From Pseudomonas citronellolis (lineage in GTDB: Bacteria > Pseudomonadota > Gammaproteobacteria > Pseudomonadales > Pseudomonadaceae): 64,000 bases of DNA. The DNA lies in NCBI RefSeq assembly GCF_900112375.1, contig NZ_FOLS01000029.1, forward strand, positions 1 to 64,000. The letters run 5' to 3'. Made by a program: the position numbers and the translations under genes. Below, piece by piece: positions 44,673 through 55,901 of the stretch (position 1 is its first letter; every line of letters begins with the position of its first letter). Below the pieces are notes generated by a model. It searched no databases. It worked only from the letters and a program-made list of their open reading frames with translations, and was not told the origin of the DNA.

Positions 44673-45440
44673 TTAGAGCGCAGAGCAGGAATGGCCACCG
44701 TCGACAACGATTTCCGCGCCGGTCATGCTCCGGCCGGCCTCCGAAGCCAATAGCAGAAGCGCCCCGTCCAGATCCTCGTAGGTACAGAACTGCCCGGAGG
44801 GAATGCGCTTTCTCAGGCGCTCGCCTGCATCGCTGGCAAGAAAGTCCTGGTTCAGTTCGGTCACCACATAGCCCGGGGCTATCGCGTTGATCCGGATGCG
44901 GTGACGGGCAAGCTCCAGGGCCATGGAGCGCGTCAGGTGACCCAGACCGGCCTTGGCCGCGCAGTATGGCCCGACCCCGCCGCCTACACGCGAGGCGAGA
45001 ATCGAGGTGATGTTGATCAGGCTGCCGCCACGCCCCGCAGCCACCATCCTGCGTGCCGTCTCCTGCGCAACGACCCAGGCGCCCTTGAGATTGGTATCCA
45101 GTACCGCATCCCAGTCACTGTCCTCGTAGTCGAGGACACGCTTCGTGTTACTGACGCCGGCGTTGTTGACGACGATATCGAGCCCTGCCAGGTCCCATTG
45201 GATGCTGTCCAGGCACGCATTGACCGATTCGCGCGAGGTGACGTCGAGCTCATACGCCGTTGCTTCCAGTCCCTGCTCGCGCAACTCGAGAACAAACGCG
45301 TCAAGGCGATCGAGTCGCCGCGCGGCGACTGCCACGTGGGCGCCAGCCACCGCCAGGGTTCGAGCGAAGTGCCTGCCGAGCCCGCTGGAAGCCCCCGTCA
45401 CCAGGGCGCGTTTGCCGCTGAGGTTGAACAGTTGGTTCAT
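44673..45440 (-). CDS. lvaD: Short-chain dehydrogenase LvaD
   Basis: This 255-residue classical SDR has TGASSGLGRHFA (residues 15-26), NNAGVSN, catalytic Ser in NITSILASR and YCAAK, and ends in the common VDGGHSCSAL. In the lva pathway of P. putida LvaD reduces levulinyl-CoA to 4-hydroxyvaleryl-CoA. The assignment rests on the neighbours: an acyl-CoA dehydrogenase directly upstream (four-base overlap), the phosphotransferase pair lvaAB and the divergent activator. It is the last gene of the minus-strand arm. Confidence 0.75.
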   Translation of the reverse strand: MNQLFNLSGKRALVTGASSGLGRHFARTLAVAGAHVAVAARRLDRLDAFVLELREQGLEATAYELDVTSRESVNACLDSIQWDLAGLDIVVNNAGVSNTKRVLDYEDSDWDAVLDTNLKGAWVVAQETARRMVAAGRGGSLINITSILASRVGGGVGPYCAAKAGLGHLTRSMALELARHRIRINAIAPGYVVTELNQDFLASDAGERLRKRIPSGQFCTYEDLDGALLLLASEAGRSMTGAEIVVDGGHSCSAL

Positions 45441-46612
45441 CGCCCGCCTCCGCTCACCCTATCCAGAATCTTGCGAGCCAGGCTCATGCGGTGAACTTCG
45501 TTCGGGCCGTCATAGATCCTGAAGGCTCGCGCGTCACGGAAGATCCGGTCGACGATGGCCTCGCTAGTGACGCCCTGCCCGCCCAGCACCTGGACGCTAC
45601 GGTCGATGACCCGCCAGATTCCCTCCGAGCTGATGACCTTGGCCATGCTGGATTCAACGTTGCCCCGCTCCCCCTGGTCCAGCACCCAGGCGCAATGCCA
45701 GATGGCCAGGCGCGTGGTCAGCAGGTCCATTTCGTTGTCGGCGAGCATGAACCCAACCCCCTGATGCTCGCCAAGTTTCTTGCCGAAAGACTCCCTTCGG
45801 CTGGCGTAGCGGCAGGCAACCTCATGGGCGCGGCGAGCCTGCCCCAGCCATCGCATGCAATGAGTCAGCCGGGCAGGCGCCAGGCGAACCTGGGCATAGC
45901 GAAACCCCTTGCCCACTTCACCCAGCACATCGCTGGCAGGGACTCGCAGATTCTCGAAGCGCAAGACGGCATGGCCACCGGTGAAGCAGCTATCCAGCGA
46001 ATCCATCATCCGCTCGAGAATGAACCCCGGGCGGTTGGTATCGGTGAGGAACATGGTCGCGTGCCCCTCCTCGGTACGCGCCATGATGATGGCGAAGCCT
46101 GCGCCATCGGCGCCGGTGATCAGCCACTTGTGGCCGTTGATGATGAAATCGTCGCCGTCGCGAACCGCGGTGGTGGTCAGCATCGATGGATCCGAACCTG
46201 CGCCAGGCGAGGGTTCGGTCATGGCGAAACAGGAACGGATGTGGCCCTGCGCGAGCGGACGCAGCCAGCGGTCTTTTTGCGCCGGCGTTGCGACCACCTC
46301 CATCAGGTGGATGTTGCCTTCGTCGGGGGCATGGATATTCATTGCGGTGGGACCGAGCGGCGAGTAGCCAGCCTCTTCGAACACAACCGCCTTGGCGACG
46401 TGCGACAAGCCCTGGCCGCCCATCTCGGCAGAGGCATGCGGGGTCAGCAACCCCCAGGCACGTGCCCTCTCGACCAACGCTTGCCGCAGCTCATCCGAGG
46501 GGCCGTGGGAGCTCTGGCGAGGGTCGTTCTCCATGGGAATGACTTCTTCTGCGATGAAGTCGCGCACACGTTTCTGCAGGGATTGGAGCTCTTCGGGAAG
46601 GGAGAAATTCAT
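45437..46612 (-). CDS. lvaC: Acyl-CoA dehydrogenase-family protein LvaC
   Basis: This 391-residue flavoprotein has FAMTEPSPGAGSDPSML (substrate and FAD loop), NGHKWLITGADGAGFAIIM, RRESFGKKLGEHQGV and LGGQGVTSEAIVDRIFRDARAFRIYDGPNEVHRMS, all standard acyl-CoA dehydrogenase motifs. In the lva pathway LvaC converts 4-phosphovaleryl-CoA to an enoyl-CoA, so phosphate is lost from C4. Identity depends on the adjacent phosphotransferase genes. It overlaps lvaD by four bases. The gene upstream is a histidine phosphatase rather than lvaB directly. Confidence 0.78.
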   Translation of the reverse strand: MNFSLPEELQSLQKRVRDFIAEEVIPMENDPRQSSHGPSDELRQALVERARAWGLLTPHASAEMGGQGLSHVAKAVVFEEAGYSPLGPTAMNIHAPDEGNIHLMEVVATPAQKDRWLRPLAQGHIRSCFAMTEPSPGAGSDPSMLTTTAVRDGDDFIINGHKWLITGADGAGFAIIMARTEEGHATMFLTDTNRPGFILERMMDSLDSCFTGGHAVLRFENLRVPASDVLGEVGKGFRYAQVRLAPARLTHCMRWLGQARRAHEVACRYASRRESFGKKLGEHQGVGFMLADNEMDLLTTRLAIWHCAWVLDQGERGNVESSMAKVISSEGIWRVIDRSVQVLGGQGVTSEAIVDRIFRDARAFRIYDGPNEVHRMSLARKILDRVSGGGR

Positions 46613-46636
46613 GGATGGTTCCTGTCATCGGGAAGA

Positions 46637-47356
46637 TCAGGCCGTCAGGCTTTCCGGCTGGATAGCCCTGAAGAGGTTTTCCAGAACGGTGTCGTGGATC
46701 CCTGCCTTGTGAGGGCTATAGGGGGTGTAGTTGAGCGTACGGATGACGGCGCCGAGCAATTGACCGTCCCGGGTATCGATGTCCAGCACGTTCAGGCACG
46801 CGGGATCCTGTTCGAACGCCGCGATCGCGCCGAGCCCCAGGCCGGTGGCCCAGCTCAGGATCACGCGGTTGACGGCGTCGTGGCTGACGATCAGGACGCT
46901 CTGCCATGACGGGTCCTGGATGAGGCCCTGGAAAAGGCCGAGGATGCGCGACTGGAATTCGTCCCAGCGCTCTCCGCCGAGAAAGCGGGCATTCACGGCA
47001 CCGGCATTCCGATAAGCGCCCAGCACCTGCTCGGGCAGCGACTCGCGCTCCAGTTCGCGCAGGCGACCGGCACGTATTTCGCGTAGTTCGGGCAGAGACT
47101 CGATGGGCACGCCATGGCCCGGCAATATCAGCTCGAGCGTCTGCCTCGCGCGGGGGTAATCGGAGCACAGGGCCCTGTCAACGCGAGCATCCTGCAGCAC
47201 CTGGCCGAGCGCCCATGCCTGCTGCGCCCCTTTCTGCGAGAGCGGAACATTGCGTGGGTCCAGGGGTTTGCCTTGCTCATCGAAATACTCGACATGCCCG
47301 TGGCGGACCAGGTAGCAACGGCGTCGACGCACACCGGCGAAGGCTTCAGCGGCCAT
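46637..47356 (-). CDS. Histidine phosphatase (phosphoglycerate mutase-like) inside the lva operon
   Basis: This 239-residue protein has the RHG signature YLVRHGHVEYFDEQG (residues 15-29), a second-arginine region (SDYPRARQTLELIL), an acid near PELREIRAGRLRELERE and the late catalytic histidine in LIVSHDAVNRVIL. The family hydrolyses or transfers phosphate on many small molecules. It overlaps lvaB by 11 bases and is followed by lvaC, so it belongs to the operon, though the described P. putida lva set has no such gene. It could dephosphorylate 4-phosphoacyl-CoA or recycle a side product; that is inference. Confidence 0.85.
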   Translation of the reverse strand: MAAEAFAGVRRRRCYLVRHGHVEYFDEQGKPLDPRNVPLSQKGAQQAWALGQVLQDARVDRALCSDYPRARQTLELILPGHGVPIESLPELREIRAGRLRELERESLPEQVLGAYRNAGAVNARFLGGERWDEFQSRILGLFQGLIQDPSWQSVLIVSHDAVNRVILSWATGLGLGAIAAFEQDPACLNVLDIDTRDGQLLGAVIRTLNYTPYSPHKAGIHDTVLENLFRAIQPESLTA

Positions 47357-47723
47357 GGTTCAGGACCTTGGGGTTGCTGACACTCAGCCGGGCCTCGGTG
47401 ATCGCGGTCAGCGCTTGCTGCAAGCTCGCCTGCCCGGCTCCCGGCCGGTCGAAGTCTCCCTGGCGGATCAGCTTCACGAGTGTGCCCAGGGCCCGCTCAT
47501 GGGGCAGATGGGGAATGCCCTGTGGTTCCAGCACATGATCCAGCGCGTGGCTCTCCAGGTCGGCGACCTGTTCTCCAAGCTCCAGCTCTCGGACGGCGAT
47601 CGCCAGCGCATTGGCAACCATCCTGCATTGGTAATGCAGTTCGCTCGGCAGCGAGGGAAGCAACGCTTCCAGCACGGTGCTACGGGCGGCTACCAGTAGA
47701 TCCACTGCATTCGGGGCAATCAT
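47346..47723 (-). CDS. lvaB: Small DUF6285-type protein LvaB
   Basis: This 125-residue mostly helical protein (NAVDLLVAARSTVLEALLPSL, then YQCRMVANALAIAVRELELG) resembles the small partner encoded next to APH-type acyl-CoA kinases. In P. putida LvaB is required with LvaA for phosphorylation of 4-hydroxyvaleryl-CoA, but has no known catalytic motif. Its ATG overlaps the lvaA stop as ATGA, suggesting a fixed ratio of the two proteins. The name depends on this context. Confidence 0.75.
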   Translation of the reverse strand: MIAPNAVDLLVAARSTVLEALLPSLPSELHYQCRMVANALAIAVRELELGEQVADLESHALDHVLEPQGIPHLPHERALGTLVKLIRQGDFDRPGAGQASLQQALTAITEARLSVSNPKVLNHGR

Positions 47724-48778
47724 GGCCGGGCTCCTGTGAGAGAAAGGATCTCGTATTCCAGTTCCGGGATCAGCCGCCCGGTCAGGGCCAGCTCCAGCGA
47801 GCGCTGCTGTCCGGTGAGATGCCGCTGCGCCTGTTGCAGCGCGATCAAGGCCCAGCGGACATGGGCCATCAGCTGCCAGAACCGGAGTTCTTCCAGCGTC
47901 GGACGCAAGCCCGAAACACTCGAATACCCTTCGAGAAAATCGTCCAGTTGCCCGATGCCGCCGGCCTCCCGGTCCGGCCGGGCGAAACGCCAGCAGCGCG
48001 CGGTGAACCAGCCCAGGTCCTCACGGGGGTCGCCCCACCCCGCGAACTCCCAGTCCAGCACGCCGACCAGGCGCCCCTGGTCCACCATGTAGTTGCCAGT
48101 GCGGTAATCGCGATGAATCAGCCTTGGCGCAAGCGCGTCCGGCCGGTTCAGCTCGCACCAGCGCAAACCCCATTCGATGACGGGATGGGCAATGGGCAAC
48201 TCATCGAGGTATTGGCGGTAGAGATCGATATCGCGCTGAATCGGATCGATGGCGGCCGCATGCAGGAAATCGAGTTCAGCATGGTCGGGCTTCACTTCAT
48301 GGAGCAACGCAAGGTTGGCACCAAGCTCCCGGCAAAGGTCTCTCCGCGCCAGTTCGAGGGCCTTGTCCGTCGTGAGCCGGAAGCCGCTGGCGGTCCCCTC
48401 CAGGGCCGCCATGAGAAAGAAGTCGCGCCCCAATATCCCGGGGTCACGGCATAGCCAAAGCGGGTCCGGTACCGTGACGCCGGCCTGGTGTACCGCCTGC
48501 AATACGGCGAACTCCTGGGCTCGCCCCATGCTGACGGCAACCGTTGACGGCGCATCCGTACGCAACACCCAGCGCTTCTCGATCGGTTCCCCATGCACCA
48601 GGACGCTGGCGCTCAGTAACCAGTTTTCCTGGATGGCACCGCCGGAGAGCCGTTCGCAGGATTCGATTTCGACATGCTCGTAGGCAAACTGGCAGGCCAG
48701 GCGGGCTGCCAAGGGCGCCAGAGCCGAGGGGACATCGATTCGGGGAAGATCGGAGTTGGGGGCTGAAGGGCTATGCAT
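47720..48778 (-). CDS. lvaA: APH-family acyl-CoA 4-kinase LvaA
   Basis: This 352-residue aminoglycoside-phosphotransferase-fold kinase has the catalytic loop HRDYRTGNYMVD (about residues 222-233) and the metal-binding DWEFAGWGDPREDLGWF (about residues 240-256). With LvaB it phosphorylates the 4-hydroxyl of 4-hydroxyacyl-CoA using ATP, the step before phosphate elimination by LvaC. It is not expected to confer drug resistance. It is the first gene of the minus-strand arm and has a -24/-12 promoter about 40 bases upstream. Confidence 0.78.
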   Translation of the reverse strand: MHSPSAPNSDLPRIDVPSALAPLAARLACQFAYEHVEIESCERLSGGAIQENWLLSASVLVHGEPIEKRWVLRTDAPSTVAVSMGRAQEFAVLQAVHQAGVTVPDPLWLCRDPGILGRDFFLMAALEGTASGFRLTTDKALELARRDLCRELGANLALLHEVKPDHAELDFLHAAAIDPIQRDIDLYRQYLDELPIAHPVIEWGLRWCELNRPDALAPRLIHRDYRTGNYMVDQGRLVGVLDWEFAGWGDPREDLGWFTARCWRFARPDREAGGIGQLDDFLEGYSSVSGLRPTLEELRFWQLMAHVRWALIALQQAQRHLTGQQRSLELALTGRLIPELEYEILSLTGARP

Positions 48779-48818
48779 GGATAAAGCTTGCTCTGGTTTG
48801 TGACGTGCAAGAGGCAGA

Positions 48819-48833
48819 GCAAGAGCCGTTCCA
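48819..48833 (-). promoter_or_regulatory. Sigma-54 (-24/-12) promoter of lvaA
   Basis: Minus strand TGGAACGGCTCTTGC: GG and GC are ten bases apart and the sequence differs from TGGCACG-N4-TTGC at one base. It lies about 40 bases before the lvaA ATG, next to a sigma-54 activator gene. Confidence 0.7.
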
Positions 48834-48921
48834 GCTGCAGAAAATCTATATTTTCCTATTAAAAATCAGATGCTTATGAATTCGCGCGATTGATAAGGAG
48901 TCTTCCCTGCTGGATTGTTCG

Positions 48922-48932
48922 TTGCAATTCTG
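48922..48932. promoter_or_regulatory. Candidate LvaR upstream activating site 1
   Basis: TTGCAATTCTG (reverse complement CAGAATTGCAA) lies 90 bases upstream of the lvaA -24 element. A near copy, CAGAATTGAAA, sits upstream of the other arm. Confidence 0.35.
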
Positions 48933-48955
48933 AAACCTTGATTGCAGGTTGGAAA

Positions 48956-50929
<1,974 letters not shown>

Positions 50930-50974
50930 GCCGTGGCAATTCAGAAATGAAACCTCGCGGCGGCGAGTTCATTA

Positions 50975-50985
50975 CAGAATTGAAA
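50975..50985. promoter_or_regulatory. Candidate LvaR upstream activating site 2
   Basis: CAGAATTGAAA lies 110 bases before the lvaE -24 element and shares CAGAATTG-AA with the site near lvaA. A related GGCAATTCAGAAATG lies at 50936-50950. Confidence 0.35.
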
Positions 50986-51094
50986 TCGACGCGGAGCCAA
51001 GCGGCCCGACTCAAGTCGTAGCCTGATCGGGAATGCGTTTTATCCAATTGAAATGAAATGAGTTTCTGCCGCCGGGAAGGATCCGGACAGGCAA

Positions 51095-51110
51095 TGGCAC
51101 ACCCCTTGCT
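51095..51110 (+). promoter_or_regulatory. Sigma-54 (-24/-12) promoter of lvaE
   Basis: TGGCACACCCCTTGCT matches TGGCACG-N4-TTGCW except for one base, with GG and GC ten bases apart. The GTG of lvaE is about 65 bases past the expected transcript start. Confidence 0.78.
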
Positions 51111-51186
51111 CAACCCTCTGCCAAAGGCTGCGAGTCGCCCCTCGATGCCTGCGGATAGCCAAACAAGAAAAAGGCGGAGGTTGCCT

Positions 51187-52797
51187 GTGCAAGGTTTGAT
51201 GATGAACTTCAACCTCGGTATTGCCGCAATCATGCGGCATGCCCTCCAGGTTGCAGCGGATACCGAGATCGTTTCCCTGTTCGCCGATGGCCGTGTGCAT
51301 CGCTACCGCTATGCGCAAGCCTTCGCGCGAGCCGCGCGGCTGGCGAATGCGCTCGACGATCTGGCCTGCCCGCCCAATGCGAGGGTAGGCACCCTGGCCT
51401 GGAACGATCATCGTCATTTCGAACTGCACTACGCGGTTCCCTGTTCCGGACGCGTCTGCCACACCATCAACCCCAAGCTCTTCCCCGAGCAGATCCGGTT
51501 CATCATCCGCCATGCGCAAGACGACCTGCTGTTCATCGACCCGCAGTTCATCCCCCTTGTCGAAGGGCTTCGCGATGAGCTTCCATCGGTGCGGCATTTC
51601 ATCGCCCTTTGTGGCGAAGACGAATTGCCGGCCAGCACCCTTCCCAACCTCCTGAGCTACGAACGCCTGCTGTCCCGGGCGAGCGAGGCCTGCGACTGGC
51701 CGGAGATCGACGAACGCCAGGCCAGCGGCCTCTGCTACACCTCCGGCACGACCGGCGATCCCAAGGGGGTGTTGACCAGCCACCGCAGCGCCGTCCTGCA
51801 CAGCATGTCGCAGAACATGGCGGACAAGGTGGGACTGCGCGCCGTGGACGTGGTGATGCCGATGGTTCCCATGTTCCATGTCAACGCCTGGGGCATGCCC
51901 TACACCTCGGTGATGGCCGGAGCCAAGCTGGTATTGCCGGGCCCCAACGTGGGCGACGCGGCGAAGATGATCCGCTTGATCAACGAGGAAGGCGTCACCT
52001 TCTCGCTGGCCGTTCCGACGATCTGGGCGAACATCAGCCAGCAGCTGGCCGCTGGAGGTGGTGCGATACCGACCTTGAGAAGGGCCGTTACCGGTGGCGC
52101 CGCCTGCCCCCTTTCCCTGCTCGAGGCCATGGCCCGCCATGGTGTCGTTCTGGAGAATGGCTGGGGCATGACGGAGCTCAACCCGCTGGGTAGCTACAAC
52201 CGCCACCAGCCCTGGTACGAGGAGCTCGACCCCGATGCCCGCGGCGAGCAATCGCTCAAGTCGGGGCGCCCGCTGTTTGGCGTGGAGATGCGTATCGTCG
52301 ACGACGCCGGGCAGGTTCTTCCGCACGATGGACTGACCTCGGGCGTGCTGCAGGTGCGCGGTCCCTGGGTACGCAGTGGCTATTTCGGCCAGGACGGCTC
52401 GGACGACTGGTTCGATACCGGCGACATGGCCACCCTCGATCCGCGTGGATACATGCAGATAACCGATCGCATCAAGGACGTCATCAAGTCCGGCGGCGAA
52501 TGGATCTGCTCCGTGGAAATCGAGAATGCCGTGATGGCGCACCCCCTGGTGGCCGAAGCCGCGGTGATCGGGGTACCGCACCCGCGCTGGAGCGAGCGTC
52601 CCCTCCTGGTGGTGGTGCCGCGCTGCCGCGAAACGGCGCCCAGCCACCAGGAGCTGATCGGCTTCCTGGACGGCAAGGTGCCCAAGTGGTGGATCCCCGA
52701 TGCCAGCGAGCTGCTGGACGCGTTGCCGCTTACCGCCACCGGCAAGATCAGCAAGAAAACCTTGCGCGAGCGCTACACCGACTACAGCTGGCGCTGA
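51187..52797 (+). CDS. lvaE: Acyl-CoA synthetase LvaE
   Basis: This 536-residue AMP-forming ligase has the AMP/ATP loop YTSGTTGDPKGV (about residue 180), GWGMTELNP, the hinge DTGDMATLDPRGYMQITDR and a C-terminal lysine in LTATGKISKKTLR. It activates levulinate or a similar short acid as its CoA thioester. The GTG at 51187 is chosen because GGAGG lies six bases upstream and because a sigma-54 promoter at 51095-51110 would lie inside the longer frame opening at 51058. It leads the plus-strand arm with a transporter pair. Confidence 0.82.
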   Translation: MQGLMMNFNLGIAAIMRHALQVAADTEIVSLFADGRVHRYRYAQAFARAARLANALDDLACPPNARVGTLAWNDHRHFELHYAVPCSGRVCHTINPKLFPEQIRFIIRHAQDDLLFIDPQFIPLVEGLRDELPSVRHFIALCGEDELPASTLPNLLSYERLLSRASEACDWPEIDERQASGLCYTSGTTGDPKGVLTSHRSAVLHSMSQNMADKVGLRAVDVVMPMVPMFHVNAWGMPYTSVMAGAKLVLPGPNVGDAAKMIRLINEEGVTFSLAVPTIWANISQQLAAGGGAIPTLRRAVTGGAACPLSLLEAMARHGVVLENGWGMTELNPLGSYNRHQPWYEELDPDARGEQSLKSGRPLFGVEMRIVDDAGQVLPHDGLTSGVLQVRGPWVRSGYFGQDGSDDWFDTGDMATLDPRGYMQITDRIKDVIKSGGEWICSVEIENAVMAHPLVAEAAVIGVPHPRWSERPLLVVVPRCRETAPSHQELIGFLDGKVPKWWIPDASELLDALPLTATGKISKKTLRERYTDYSWR

Positions 52798-52869
52798 ACT
52801 CCCCTCCTGATAACGGCCCGTCCATACGGGCCGATGGATCGCCCTACAACAAAAACAAGTGGAGGCTCC

Positions 52870-53199
52870 ATGACCATCCCCCCCAAAAGCCATACCGATC
52901 ATTACCGGCGAATTCGCCAGGATCCGAAGTTCATCGCCCTTAGCCGTGCGCGTGGCCGTACCAGTTGGTGGCTGACGATCGTGGTGCTGAGCGGCTACTT
53001 CCTCTTCATGGGCGTTGCCGCAAGCGATCCCCAACTCCTTCATCGTCCTCTCTACCCTTCCAGCCACATCAGCCTTGGCATTCCCCTGGGCGCCTTGCTG
53101 ATCGTTGCCGGATGGTCGCTGACAGGCTGGTACGTGCATCGAGCCAACAACCACTACGACCGCCTCAACCAAAGCATCATCCAGGAGAGCCAGGAATGA
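52870..53199 (+). CDS. lvaF: DUF485 inner-membrane protein (YjcH-like), LvaF
   Basis: This 109-residue protein has two membrane segments (about residues 34-52 and 70-91) and the DUF485 features HYRRIRQDPKF and a C-terminal NNHYDRLNQ. Such proteins pair with sodium/acetate-type symporters, as YjcH does with ActP. The ATG has GGAGG upstream, and its end overlaps the symporter start as ATGA. Naming follows the P. putida lva order. Confidence 0.8.
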   Translation: MTIPPKSHTDHYRRIRQDPKFIALSRARGRTSWWLTIVVLSGYFLFMGVAASDPQLLHRPLYPSSHISLGIPLGALLIVAGWSLTGWYVHRANNHYDRLNQSIIQESQE

Positions 53200-54842
53200 A
53201 ACGAATCTGCGCAGCCTGCCTGATCGCCCTGCCGCTCTTCGCCCACGCCAGCGAGGCCGGCCGTCAGGAGCCCAACCTGAACGCCATTGCGATGTTCGTG
53301 CTATTCGTGGGCATCACCCTGCTGATCACCTGGTGGGCGGCGCGGCGCACCCGGTCCGCGCATGACTTCTACACGGCCGGAGGTGGCATCACCGGTCTGC
53401 AGAACGGGCTGGCCATCGCCGGCGACTACATGTCGGCCTCCACCTTGCTGGGCATCTCCAGCATGGTGTTCGCCAAAGGCTACGATGGCATGATCTACGT
53501 CACCGGCTTCTTCGTCGGCTGGCCGGTGCTGACCTTCCTGATGGCCGAGCGCCTGCGCAACCTGGGCCGCTACACCTTCGCCGACATCGTCTCCTATCGG
53601 CTCGACCAGCGCAGGATCCGCATACTGGCGGCCTGCGGCTCGCTGACGGTGGTGAGCTGCTACCTGCTGCTGCAGATGGTCGGCGCCGGGCAACTGATCA
53701 AGCTTCTATTCGGCCTGGACTATAACGTCGCCGTGGTAGTGGTCGGTGTGCTGATGCTGGTTTACGTGGTGTTCGGCGGAATGCTGGCCACGACCTGGGT
53801 CCAGATCACCAAGGCCGTTCTTTTGCTCGCCGGTGGCACCACGCTCATGCTGCTGGCCCTGGAGCGGTTCGATTTCAGCCTGGAAACCCTGGCCCGGCGC
53901 GCGGTGGAAAGCCATGCCAATGGCTGGAGCATCATGGGGCCGGGCAGCATGCTGGCCAACCCGGTCAATGTGGCCTCCATGGCCATAGGCCTGGTGTTCG
54001 GCCTGGCTGGCCTGCCCCACATCATGATGCGCTTCTTCACCGTGCCCAATGCGCGGGAAGCCCGTAAATCGGTGCTCTACGCATCCGGCTTCATCGGCTT
54101 CTTCTTCCTGGTGGTCTGCGTGCTCGGCTACTCCTCCATCGTCATCGTCGGCACCGACCCGCAGTACTTCGTCGATGGCAAGCTGGGTGGAGCCTTGCTT
54201 GGGGGCGGCAATATGGTCGCTATGCACCTCGCCAAGGCCGTTGGCGGGAATCTGTTCCTCGGCTTCATCTCGGCGGTGGCCTTCGCCACCATACTGGCCG
54301 TCGTTGCCGGCCTCACCCTGGCGGGCGCCTCGACCATCTCCCACGACCTCTACGGCATGGTCTACAAGCGCGGCCAGGCCAGCGAAGCGCAAGAGATGCG
54401 CATTTCCCGCTTCGCCGTGCTCGGGCTCGGGGTGCTGGCTATCGCGCTGGGCATGCTCTTCGAGCAGGTGAACATCGCCTTCCTGGTGGGGTTGACCTTC
54501 GGCATCGCCGCATCGGCCAACTTCCCGGTGCTGATAATGGCCATGTACTGGAAGGGGCTGACCACCCGCGGCGCCATCTGGGGTGGGCTGAGCGGGCTGA
54601 TCGCGGCGCTCGTGCTGGTCGTTCTTTCCCCCACCGTATGGGTGACAGTGCTTGGCCATGCCAAGGCCCTGTTCCCCTATGACCACCCGGCGTTGTTCGC
54701 CATGCCCCTGGCCTTCGGCATGATAGTGGTGGTCTCGAAGCTCGACCGCAGCGCACGTGCCGATAGGGACCGAGAGGGTTTCGAGGATCAACGGGTTCGC
54801 GCCGAAACGGGCCTGGGTATCGCCACAGCGCTCAGCCACTGA
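53196..54842 (+). CDS. lvaG: Sodium:solute (acetate/ActP-type) symporter LvaG
   Basis: This 548-residue protein of the SSS family has a cleavable signal (residues 1-18, LFAHA), about 13 membrane segments, and ActP-type motifs (YTAGGGITGLQNGLAIAGDY, GGMLATTWVQI, GLPHIMMRFFTV). It should import the short-chain acid consumed by the pathway, with its DUF485 partner. The gene ends the plus-strand arm before a strong hairpin. Substrate choice is inferred from the operon. Confidence 0.86.
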   Translation: MKRICAACLIALPLFAHASEAGRQEPNLNAIAMFVLFVGITLLITWWAARRTRSAHDFYTAGGGITGLQNGLAIAGDYMSASTLLGISSMVFAKGYDGMIYVTGFFVGWPVLTFLMAERLRNLGRYTFADIVSYRLDQRRIRILAACGSLTVVSCYLLLQMVGAGQLIKLLFGLDYNVAVVVVGVLMLVYVVFGGMLATTWVQITKAVLLLAGGTTLMLLALERFDFSLETLARRAVESHANGWSIMGPGSMLANPVNVASMAIGLVFGLAGLPHIMMRFFTVPNAREARKSVLYASGFIGFFFLVVCVLGYSSIVIVGTDPQYFVDGKLGGALLGGGNMVAMHLAKAVGGNLFLGFISAVAFATILAVVAGLTLAGASTISHDLYGMVYKRGQASEAQEMRISRFAVLGLGVLAIALGMLFEQVNIAFLVGLTFGIAASANFPVLIMAMYWKGLTTRGAIWGGLSGLIAALVLVVLSPTVWVTVLGHAKALFPYDHPALFAMPLAFGMIVVVSKLDRSARADRDREGFEDQRVRAETGLGIATALSH

Positions 54843-54871
54843 GCCCCTGACCGGGGAGCGAAAAATCGTCC

Positions 54872-54903
54872 GGCGTGGAGGGGAACCGGTCGCCCTCCAC
54901 GCC
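54872..54903. terminator. Bidirectional hairpin between lvaG and hemB
   Basis: GGCGTGGAGGG and CCCTCCACGCC pair perfectly over 11 bases with a ten-base loop, between convergent genes. There is no clear T-run. Confidence 0.6.
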
Positions 54904-54929
54904 CGGGCGACCGCGCGCCCCGAGCATCA

Positions 54930-55901
54930 TCAGATGCCGTCGCGCGCCAGATCCATCGCGAAGTAGGTCAGGATCAGATCGGCCCCTGCGCGCTTGATGG
55001 CGCCGATGCTTTCGCGCATCACGCGTCCTTCGTCGATGGCGCCGGCCAGGCCAGCGAACTTGATCATCGCGTACTCGCCACTGACCTGGTAGGCCGCCAG
55101 GGGCAGGCGCGATGCGGCGCGGATGTCGGCAATCACATCGAGGTAAGCGCCGGCCGGCTTGACCATCAGCGCGTCCGCCCCTTCCTGCTCGTCCAGCAGA
55201 GACTCGCGCACCGCCTCCCGACGGTTCATCGGGTTCATCTGGTAGCCCTTGCGATCGCCCTTGAGCGCGGTGCCACCGGCCTCGCGGAATGGGCCATAGA
55301 GCGAGGAGGCGAACTTGGTCGAGTAGGCCATGATCGCCGTGTCGTGGAAGCCCGCGGCATCCAGGGCGTTGCGGATGGCCTGGACCTGCCCGTCCATTGC
55401 AGCGGACGGAGCGATGAAGTCGGCACCGGCAGCCGCGGCGACCACAGCCTGCTTGCCCAGGTTGGCCAGCGTGGCGTCGTTGTCCACCCCGTGCTCATGC
55501 AGCACGCCACAGTGGCCGTGGCTGGTGTATTCGCAGAAGCAGGTGTCGGACATGACCAGCATTTCCGGCGCGGTGTCCTTGCAGATGCGCGCCATGCGCG
55601 CCACCAGGCCGCTCTCGTTCCAGGTGTCGGAGCCAGTCTCGTCGAGGTGGTGCGAGACGCCGAAGGTCATCACCGAGCGGATGCCGGCGCGGGCGTAACG
55701 CTCGATCTCGCGGGCGAGCAGTTTCTCGGGGATACGATTGACCCCCGGCATGCTGGCGATGGGCACGAAGTCGTCGATGCCCTCCTCGACGAAGATCGGC
55801 AGGATGAGGTCATCGAGACGGAATTCGGTTTCCTGGAAGAGTGTGCGCAGGGATTCGTTTCGGCGCAGGCGGCGCGGACGGATGATGGGGAACGCGGGCA
55901 T
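54930..55901 (-). CDS. hemB: Delta-aminolevulinic acid dehydratase (porphobilinogen synthase), zinc type
   Basis: This 323-residue enzyme joins two 5-aminolevulinate molecules to make porphobilinogen. Both Schiff-base lysines are present: [10 protein letters not shown] (Lys196) and [11 protein letters not shown] (Lys248). The metal loop is [15 protein letters not shown], with Cys121, Cys123 and Cys131, which marks the zinc-dependent type. The housekeeping HemB of P. aeruginosa instead has an aspartate-rich loop and uses magnesium, so this may be a second, paralogous hemB. No Zur-type site was recognised upstream. It appears to be monocistronic. Confidence 0.92.
   Translation of the reverse strand: MPAFPIIRPRRLRRNESLRTLFQETEFRLDDLILPIFVEEGIDDFVPIASMPGVNRIPEKLLAREIERYARAGIRSVMTFGVSHHLDETGSDTWNESGLVARMARICKDTAPEMLVMSDTCFCEYTSHGHCGVLHEHGVDNDATLANLGKQAVVAAAAGADFIAPSAAMDGQVQAIRNALDAAGFHDTAIMAYSTKFASSLYGPFREAGGTALKGDRKGYQMNPMNRREAVRESLLDEQEGADALMVKPAGAYLDVIADIRAASRLPLAAYQVSGEYAMIKFAGLAGAIDEGRVMRESIGAIKRAGADLILTYFAMDLARDGI

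Noticed and set aside
47720-48778. Aminoglycoside resistance phosphotransferase
   Set aside because: The APH fold is present, but the neighbours (lvaB, lvaC, lvaD, LvaR) place it in acyl-CoA metabolism.
51058-51186. ATG at 51058 as the lvaE start
   Set aside because: The extra residues are not family-like, and a sigma-54 promoter lies within the extension; the GTG at 51187 has GGAGG upstream.
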